Positions 14,361-20,319 of a stretch of DNA of 20,319 nucleotides are shown here, piece after piece. Every line of letters starts with the position of its first letter. Position 1 is the first letter of the stretch. The DNA comes from Armadillidium nasatum (Eukaryota > Arthropoda > Malacostraca > Isopoda > Armadillidiidae). The notes under the pieces were generated by a model. That model was not told where the DNA came from and made no database searches. It was given only the letters and a program-made list of their open reading frames with translations. The stretch spans positions 1 to 20,319 of the forward strand of contig SEYY01022553.1 in NCBI GenBank assembly GCA_009176605.1, written 5' to 3'. The translations under genes were made by a program, and so were the position numbers.

Positions 14361-15523
14361 AACTATGCTACTATACATAGATGCATATAAATTTTGATTT
14401 TGATCGAGATCCCCAATCACAAAAAAGGGGAAAGGATTGAGTTAAAACCAAACCTGGTTGTGATTTGACAAAATTCGCAATATTAACTCCAGCGTGAAGA
14501 AAAGAAAAAGGAAAAGTACAAACTGATGTTTGTGAAGTATATAAACGGGAAATTTGAAAATTTAAAGTTATCCCCATCCGACAATGAACATGAATTATCT
14601 GTAGGTAAGGAATTGTTTGGATACACTTGCAACCTCAACCCCCAGGTGTCCCAACCTCAAGTCAATGAATGACACAGAGGAAAAAGGGAAGAGGCCTGTA
14701 CAATCCTTTGCCCTATAATTGACTCACCCCACTGGGAGGTCGCAAAGATGTTCAAATTGTGACGACTTAATTAAGGTAACCCTTACCAATCAAGCGGGAA
14801 GATTCCCTTTCAACGGTGGGGTAAACCCCTTTCTCCAAACAGTGGGGCAGAGCCCCATTTTTTTTCTCAGTGGGGTAGAACCCCTTTCGCATAGTTTGTT
14901 CAGTCATCGGTAGTGAGAGAATATAGTGAAAAAACCTACCTGCCGAATCCCCTGACATCGCAACTATGGGTTTTACACCACGGGATGCCAGAAAAATCCG
15001 GGTGTGCTATTTCCATACAGAGTGTTGCATGAAAAATAACACTAGGGTTAAAACCTTGTGAAGATAGGGATGACTGAACTCGAAGGAACTTTTTCCTTCT
15101 TTCAAAAATAATAATAAAAAATATAAAATAAAATAATTTGTCCACATTACAAAGGCAGGGAGACCTTCCAAGAGTACAACAAGAACATTAACCGACCCTC
15201 CAGAGAGGCACTGCAAACAGGGAGGACGTCAGAAAGGTACAAACCTCTAGGAAGAGAGAGAAGCGACATGCCTAAGACCGAAGCCAGAAACCTTCGGAAG
15301 AACAAAATATGCAAGGAAAAAAAAAAAGGAAATGAGTAAACTCATTTCAAAGGAGAGGATAAGGATATCATTCATGCCATTGAAAGACAGACGATAAAGG
15401 AAAAGGTTTAAAGAGTTGTATAAAATGTACAATAGTAAAAGACATTACTGCGTATGTGTAATGTATTGTCTAAATGTAGTAAAATGTAGAGGTATGAGGA
15501 CAACGAGTAGAGATTATTCTTGG
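14361..15523. other. Unassigned region with three GGGG/CCCC mini-palindromes
   Basis: No gene is recognisable on either strand. At 14816-14888 three units of GTGGGG(T/C)A(A/G)A(C/G/A)CCCC occur at 25-30-bp spacing. The stretch lies downstream of the BEL/Pao stop codon (that element reads leftwards), so some of it could be the element's 3' untranslated region or LTR, but no second copy exists in the window to prove an LTR. Confidence 0.5.
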
Positions 15524-17158
15524 TCAACAATAGCTCTTAATTCGTTGTTTAGCCAAGGCACTAGCTTGACGTTCTAATCTCCTCGGAGGATTTAAATTAG
15601 CGAGAGATTCTTCTGAAGATGAAGAATCAAATATATTAGAGTGAATCTCTAGAGGATACAAATGTATGACTGCACGAGTTATTTCACCGTTTTTTGTGGT
15701 TAGGGAAACCGATCTCACATGACCGTCAGGAGAAGTATAAAGGGTTTTAATGACACCCAAACGCCATTTTAGACGAGGACCGTCGTCCTCAATTAAAACA
15801 ACATCTCCGACAGAAATGTTGTTTCTACCAGAGACATTCCAAGTTTGTTTGAGATTAATAAGATAATCTTTCTCCCAAGAGGAACGAAATTTGGAGAGAA
15901 GGGAGAGAAGATATCTGTAACGTTTATTAATTTTAATAGGATCCAAATACGTTGTATCTGAATCTGAAAGTTCCTGAGGAACTGGTAAAGAGTTAAGTTT
16001 ATATCCCATTAGCAAATGAGAAGGAGTAAGAGGGTCTTCCAGCGATGAGGAAGTTGTTAAAGAATGAAACCTCTTTCGTAGTTTACGAGAGCGGTTTTGT
16101 TTACAAAAGTTCCTTTTACATGAGAAGGAAAGTATGTTAAATGAGTTCCCTTTATTTATAAGGGAAGTATTATTTAAAAAATTGTTATCCCTGACAAAGA
16201 GGGAAATATTATTTTCAACAGGGTTGTTTCTGGTGAAAAAGTTTAGAAATTTTGGATAAATAAAACTTTCTACCTTAGAAAGGGGAAATTTAGAATCAGA
16301 ATTAAGTAAGAGGTTTTCCACTCTTGTTTTTTGTGAAAGAACAAAAGGGAAAAATTTAATGAAGTGATTTAAAAATGTTGTAAAATTTAAGTAAGGGGTC
16401 TCCTCTTGGTACTTTACCAAAGGAGAAATTGACAAGGGTGAAGGGAATGAATAATTAAAACTAAATATTAAAACTAAGTTTTTCTTCCCAGTATGGTTAA
16501 AAAATTTTATAATAACATCTGAGTTTGATTTCCTTTCTTGAAACTTAGTCAAGAAATTGGGATGCGGATTAAATTTGGTAAAGTGATCTTCCTTATGTGA
16601 AAGATCACAAGTAAAAGTTATTTTTACTTTGATGTCAAAGAAAATATTAAGTTTGAAAAAACCTTCTCTGCTTAGAGAAGAACTAAAATGAATATTAAAA
16701 TTTGAATACAAATTTGGTTCCATTTCCTGAGGTACCAGAGAAATGGATGGAGGATTAAATTTGGTTAAATGAACTTTCACTATCAGAGAATCATTAGAGA
16801 ATGAAGTTCCCATTTTGGTCACATTTGTCGTGAAATCAAATCGGGATGAAAAGAAGGTTAAAGGAACAAGAGGTTTACATTGTTCCCCAGATTTCCTTTT
16901 AATTAAGGGTTGATTCCCATCAAATGAAAGATTGTTATTAGAATATAAGTGAATTAAATGAAACTCCATTTCTTGCTGGTTCAAGGGAATGGAGCTGGAA
17001 TTAAAATTTTGAACAATCTCTGTCGACTTGAAGTGAATTGAGAAAGTTTTCCATCTCACTTGTATGTGAAAGATGGTTAATATTTGAGAGAAGTTTCTCT
17101 TCACTCTGTGGTGAAAGAGAATTAAAATAATTAAGGTTATCAACAGAAGAAGGTTCAT
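15524..17158 (-). pseudogene. Open frame of 544 codons: low-complexity body fused to BEL/Pao DUF5641 tail
   Basis: Residues from about 374 to 515 are the DUF5641 domain that closes BEL/Pao integrase: PLTPSHLLMGYKLNSLP, KRYRYLLSLLSKFRSSW, the diagnostic VGDVVLIEDDGPRLKWRLG, and VIHLYPLEIHS. Residues 1-370 are Phe/Asn/Ser/Lys-rich with no RT box or integrase DDE signature; SIPLNQQEME, SISLVPQEME and SISPLVKYQEE recur about 80-100 residues apart. The frame overlaps the protease frame by 158 bp. Either an internal deletion was followed by acquisition of filler, or the core was replaced; the length of uninterrupted frame (1.6 kb in AT-rich DNA) is striking. Confidence 0.7.
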
Positions 17159-18485
17159 GAAGTTCCTTCCTTTTCCGCATGGTAGAAAAGGGAAGGAAGA
17201 GTTGACTTAAATTGGATGAAATGTCAGTTTGAGTGTTTCCAGCTGGAATAACATCAGACTGATAATTTGAGTTAGGAACTTCCTCCTTGAGAAGGGTGCT
17301 AGAAGCTATTTTCTGTTCAGAGGAAGAAATTAAATTTGAATGAATGTTATAAATGAGGTCCTCTGAGAGGTTATCCTCATATTGACAATTTAAGATAGTT
17401 TTTTCAGCATCGGTAAACTGTTCGCTGGGAAGAATACCGATGTTTGAGAGAGACCACAAACGATCTAAGCCCTTTGTGGAGTTTTGATTAGAATTCCCAT
17501 TTGAAATGGGTGGAATTAAATTTTCATCCTCATTAATCAAGGATGTGGTTAAGGAGTTTCCTTCCTCACATGTAGTGAAAGAAGGAGTTGAAATTTTGTC
17601 ATTGTTAATAAATGACAGTTGAGAATGGTTTATTTCCTCATTAAATTGAATCTCAGTTCGAAATGAGGACACAACAGTAACCTGAGAATCAGAGTTACTT
17701 GAGGTAAAGGGTAATTGGCCCCATATGATGTGACCAAGATTGGTTTTCATGAGGTTAACGTCATGAATTTTCTCAAAAGACTTGAGAAATTTGCTTAAGT
17801 GATCTGCTCCAAGCAGAATTCCGATATCAGAAACCCTATCACTAGTAGGAAAGGGATTTGCAAGTGGAATATGATGTTTCCTGAGCATTTTAGTGGTTTT
17901 GGTTAACCCAGGAATGTTGAGATCATTGGGAAGATAATCCACAACGATTGCAGAAACGGGTATAGTTCCTTCTTTGGTTGTAATATTAAGCGTTACAACA
18001 TTGTGTTCAGAAGGAACACCCTTGTGATTAATGCCATTAATAGCAATGTTTATTTTAGAGTGAGGAACACAGTTGAGTAATTTAGTAATTGATTTAGTGA
18101 CCAGAGTCCTTTGAGAAGCCTGATCACAAAGTGTACGAATCATTATAGGTTTTTTACCTTTGAATATAGTTACATCTGCAATGGGTAAAGCCACTCCATT
18201 GCTACGTGATGTAAGAGTAGTAGCGAGATTAGTTGTAGAAGTAGACGGAAGTGTAACACGTTCCGGTTTTTTATTTTGATTACAAAGAGCAGAATGATGC
18301 TCTGAGGATTTGCAATAAAAACAAGTTTTATTGCTTTGGCACTCCTGTGTAGGATGTGTGTAAGCCAAACATTTAAGACACCAATTGTGAGTTTGTGCCA
18401 CTTCCTTACGTAATTCAGGAGTGGGTAGTAAGTTACATTCAGTTGAATGATGTTTATTGCGACAAAACCTACATTTTATTTTTTG
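17001..18485 (-). pseudogene. BEL/Pao zinc knuckles and DUF1758-like protease, truncated
   Basis: Open from about 18485, this codes three zinc knuckles in a row, CRFCRNKHHSTEC, CLKCLAYTHPTQEC and CFYCKSSEHHSALC. The first precedes any ATG, so a fusion to Gag is expected. The retroviral-type aspartic protease follows: the active-site region reads TLCDQASQRTLV (Asp as usual, QAS in place of the commoner SGS), then GILLGADHL and GHIIWGQLP, all DUF1758 landmarks. A GLDRLWSLSNIGI block resembles the protease-RT linker. After that the frame enters Ser/Asn/Glu-rich sequence and stops at 17001 where reverse transcriptase should begin. Confidence 0.8.
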
Positions 18486-18555
18486 TTATATTGTTATTAT
18501 TATATTATTATTATTATTATTATTGTTATATTATTATTATTATTGTTGTTGGTTT
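18484..18555. repeat. (TTA)n/(ATT)n microsatellite at the Gag-protease junction
   Basis: Interrupted TTA/TTG units. The Gag frame ends inside it and the zinc-knuckle frame opens just below it (a stop in that frame at 18486-18488), so length change here explains the loss of the continuous frame. Confidence 0.9.
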
Positions 18556-19645
18556 GTGATGAGAAATTGGACTGCATTGTAGTTAATACAGTTGTTTGTT
18601 TAGGTCTTGTCTCAGTAGACTTCCATTTATTAGTGGAAGATGAAGAAGGGTTGGAATTTTTAGAAGTTGATTTATCTCCCTTTGTGTTGGAAGATAAAGT
18701 CTGTCCAGATGCTTCTAAGACAGTTAAAGTTTGATTTAAGTTATTAATTAAGGACTCCAAAGTCCAAGTGTCTTCAGTTTTATTGTCTGAAGTTTTCCAG
18801 AGAATCTTTTCTCTGATCTGAGATGGAAGTTTTTTAGCTAAGAGTACTCCTAAGAGTGTGGAGCAACTGGTACATGAATTAATCATACCTTTGGTTTTGA
18901 GTGACTTGACATAACAATGTATATCAGCCTTAAACTGATATAATTCAGTATAATCATATTTAGGTGAGTTTATATTGAGTAATTTTGATATTAAAGTCTC
19001 TTTGACTTTAGCGGGATTTCCAAAATCCCTTTTGAGGTCATTTAAAATGACTTGATAGTTACTACCTGTAACGGCGTAACCTGAGACAAGTTTTAAGGCA
19101 GGGCCTTTTAAGCAATCGAGTAATAAGTTTAATTTGTTAATATCAGAATACCCCCTGTTTTCAACATTTGTTTCAAAAATTTCCATAAATGTGGAAAATG
19201 CAAGTATATCTCCATCAAAGGTTGGGAGACGTTTTGTTGGAAGCTTAAAGGCTTCCGGTTCACGAGGAACTTCAGTAGTAGTAGTAGGGGTATCTGAAGT
19301 AGGATTAGAATCTCCTTGGAGATTTTTTATAAATAAATTTGTGGATTTAATTGAGTTAGTAATGATTATTTGTCGTTCAAAACATTCATCATCATCCTTA
19401 GCGAATGCATCGTCCGACAATGAATCCTGAATGATGGCATTTACTTCATCTAAGTCAGTTAAAATGCCTTCTAATATGTCTACAAATGTAGATAGTTTAC
19501 TCACATTAGGGTCAGGATTATTAATTATTTTATCAATTTCATTGATAGATTTTGTTGCACGAGATCGTAATGCTTTACGTTGTCTCTTGGCGATATCCAA
19601 ACGTTTAACATCCGACATATCAGAATTTGGATCGGAGTTAGCCAT
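18500..19645 (-). CDS. gag: BEL/Pao Gag-like protein (DUF1759), 381 residues
   Basis: Starts MANSDPNSDM; residues 10-120 are charged and helical with an acidic patch, 120-135 a Thr-rich linker. From about 138 the capsid-like DUF1759 region follows: RLPTFDGDILAFSTFMEIFE, NKLNLLLDCLKGPALKLVSGY, then LKRDFGNPAKVKETLISKLL. The C-terminus (from about 315) is Ser/Thr/Asn-rich and ends in poly-Asn and poly-Ile coded by an ATT/TTA microsatellite, where the frame closes (stop 18500-18502). In BEL/Pao elements Gag is normally fused to the zinc knuckles, so this stop is probably a microsatellite frameshift. The product would package element RNA into particles. The N-terminal 360 codons look undamaged. 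Confidence 0.85.
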   Translation of the reverse strand: MANSDPNSDMSDVKRLDIAKRQRKALRSRATKSINEIDKIINNPDPNVSKLSTFVDILEGILTDLDEVNAIIQDSLSDDAFAKDDDECFERQIIITNSIKSTNLFIKNLQGDSNPTSDTPTTTTEVPREPEAFKLPTKRLPTFDGDILAFSTFMEIFETNVENRGYSDINKLNLLLDCLKGPALKLVSGYAVTGSNYQVILNDLKRDFGNPAKVKETLISKLLNINSPKYDYTELYQFKADIHCYVKSLKTKGMINSCTSCSTLLGVLLAKKLPSQIREKILWKTSDNKTEDTWTLESLINNLNQTLTVLEASGQTLSSNTKGDKSTSKNSNPSSSSTNKWKSTETRPKQTTVLTTMQSNFSSQTNNNNNNNITIIIIIII

Positions 19646-20040
19646 TTTTAATGAAATTGTTTGTTATAATTATGTAAATAAGGATTAAAGTCTTTTAAAA
19701 GACTAATTATTACTTAAAATAATAAAGTTTCTATAAGGAAACTATAAAATATGTATAATCACTTAAGAGTAACTTAATACTAAGTTATTTCAAATATATT
19801 GAAATAAATTGAAAATAATACTTAAATGTAATTAAATCTAAGGAAATTTCATATAAAAAAAAAAAAATAAAATAAAAAAAAAAATAAAATAAAATAAAAA
19901 AATAAAAAAAAATTTTAAGTACGAGAGGGAAGTCCAAAAAGTTCAAGTACTTCACCTAAAAAAAAAAAAAATGTTGGTTTAAAATATCAAAAAAAGGCTA
20001 AATATCTAGCCAAAATATTAAATAATTATCAAAAAGTATC
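19646..20040 (-). other. AT-rich leader upstream of Gag
   Basis: Non-coding, upstream of the Gag start codon on the minus strand. It holds the 16-bp palindrome AGTCTTTTAAAAGACT (19689-19704) and three 6-7-bp-arm hairpins (19726-19743, 19770-19787, 19787-19805), then A-rich runs at 19855-19912. LTR or primer-binding site not identified. Confidence 0.5.
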
Positions 20041-20319
20041 AAAAAGTTACAAAATATTAAAAAGAATATTGAAAGGTACTAGAAAAAGTACTAAAAAGTT
20101 ACAAAATATTAAAAAATATTGAAAGGTACTAGAAAAAGTACCAAAAAGTTATAAAATTATTAAAAAATACTAAAAGATACTTAAAAAATACCAAAAAGTT
20201 ACAAAATATTAAAGAATATTAAAAGGTACTAGAAAAAAGTACTAAAAATTACAATATTAAGGAATGAAAGGTACTAGAAAAGTATCAAAATTTACAAAAA
20301 TATTAAAGAATATTGAAAG
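20041..20319. repeat. Tandem repeat, about 50-bp unit, 5-6 copies, runs off the window
   Basis: Units begin near 20041, 20093, 20143, 20193, 20244 and 20287, each with AAAAAGTTACAAAATATTAA then GAAAGGTACTAGAAAAAGTA; copies diverge by small indels. Each unit contains GGTACTAG..AGTAC, a weak inverted repeat. Confidence 0.88.

Larger units (their letters stand above)
15524..19645 (-). mobile_element. BEL/Pao-type LTR retroelement, internal region, lacking RT/RNase H/integrase core
   Basis: Read on the minus strand the order is Gag (DUF1759-like), three zinc knuckles, a DUF1758-like protease, a long low-complexity open frame, and a DUF5641-like C-terminal domain, which is the normal first and last part of a BEL/Pao polyprotein. 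The reverse transcriptase, RNase H and integrase catalytic core that should separate protease and DUF5641 (roughly 900-1,000 residues) are not found. No LTR pair or primer-binding site could be recognised: the 5' side runs off the window and no repeat of 14.4-15.5 kb lies at 19.6-20.3 kb. Short inverted repeats are unusually dense throughout. Confidence 0.85.

Noticed and set aside
15100-15530. Candidate 3' LTR starting TGTTGACC just after the BEL/Pao stop codon
   Set aside because: A TG start near the stop is suggestive, but no matching copy upstream of Gag within the window and no clear polypurine tract.
18447-19688. Plus-strand open frames opposite Gag
   Set aside because: Antisense shadows of the Gag frame with no domain content of their own.

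Overview
The window is AT-rich, repeat-dominated eukaryotic DNA, most likely from an invertebrate and plausibly an arthropod such as a crustacean. The grounds are spliceosomal intron signals, a piggyBac element, a BEL/Pao retroelement, Jockey/CR1-type LINEs and very long (TA)n microsatellites. The species cannot be fixed from the sequence. I see no intact host gene; almost everything recognisable is a transposable element (TE) or a decayed TE-like gene.

Region by region. (1) 1-4983, minus strand: a decayed gene ('gene X') with FDT..SNTG..CRHH motifs, split by a 3.4-kb piggyBac element (1207-4643) that sits in a TTAA duplication inside its reading frame. The piggyBac copy is defective and carries a 252-bp GATACC-rich mini-element (1901-2152) between two (TA)n arrays, and a 520-bp TA-flanked inverted-repeat element (3241-3760) inside the transposase gene. 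(2) 5.0-6.2 kb: little coding evidence, some short repeats. (3) 6.27-9.11 kb: two copies of one LINE family in tail-to-tail inverted orientation (plus 6275-7400, minus about 7740-9110), sharing one (TA)n array between their 3' ends. A third copy's 3' end (about 9240-9352) meets a different minus-strand LINE (9425-9960) across another (TA)n array. (4) 10.0-13.3 kb: AT-rich DNA with long (TA)n arrays, one about 600 bp. (5) 13347-14356: a 1,010-bp terminal-inverted-repeat element flanked by TTAA. (6) 14.4-15.5 kb: unassigned DNA with three GGGG/CCCC mini-palindromes. (7) 15524-19645, minus strand: a BEL/Pao-type LTR retroelement with Gag (DUF1759-like), zinc knuckles plus a DUF1758-like protease, and the DUF5641-like tail of the polyprotein. 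The reverse transcriptase, RNase H and integrase core are missing, replaced by a long low-complexity open frame. (8) 19646-20319: AT-rich leader and a roughly 50-bp tandem repeat.

Four observations stand out. The BEL/Pao element appears crowded with short near-perfect hairpins in both coding and leader sequence. The LINE copies end in a 3' stem-loop followed directly by (TA)n. (TA)n arrays, about 10% of the window, repeatedly mark TE boundaries. The nested insertions can be ordered in time. No database search was possible; family names come from motifs recognised by eye.
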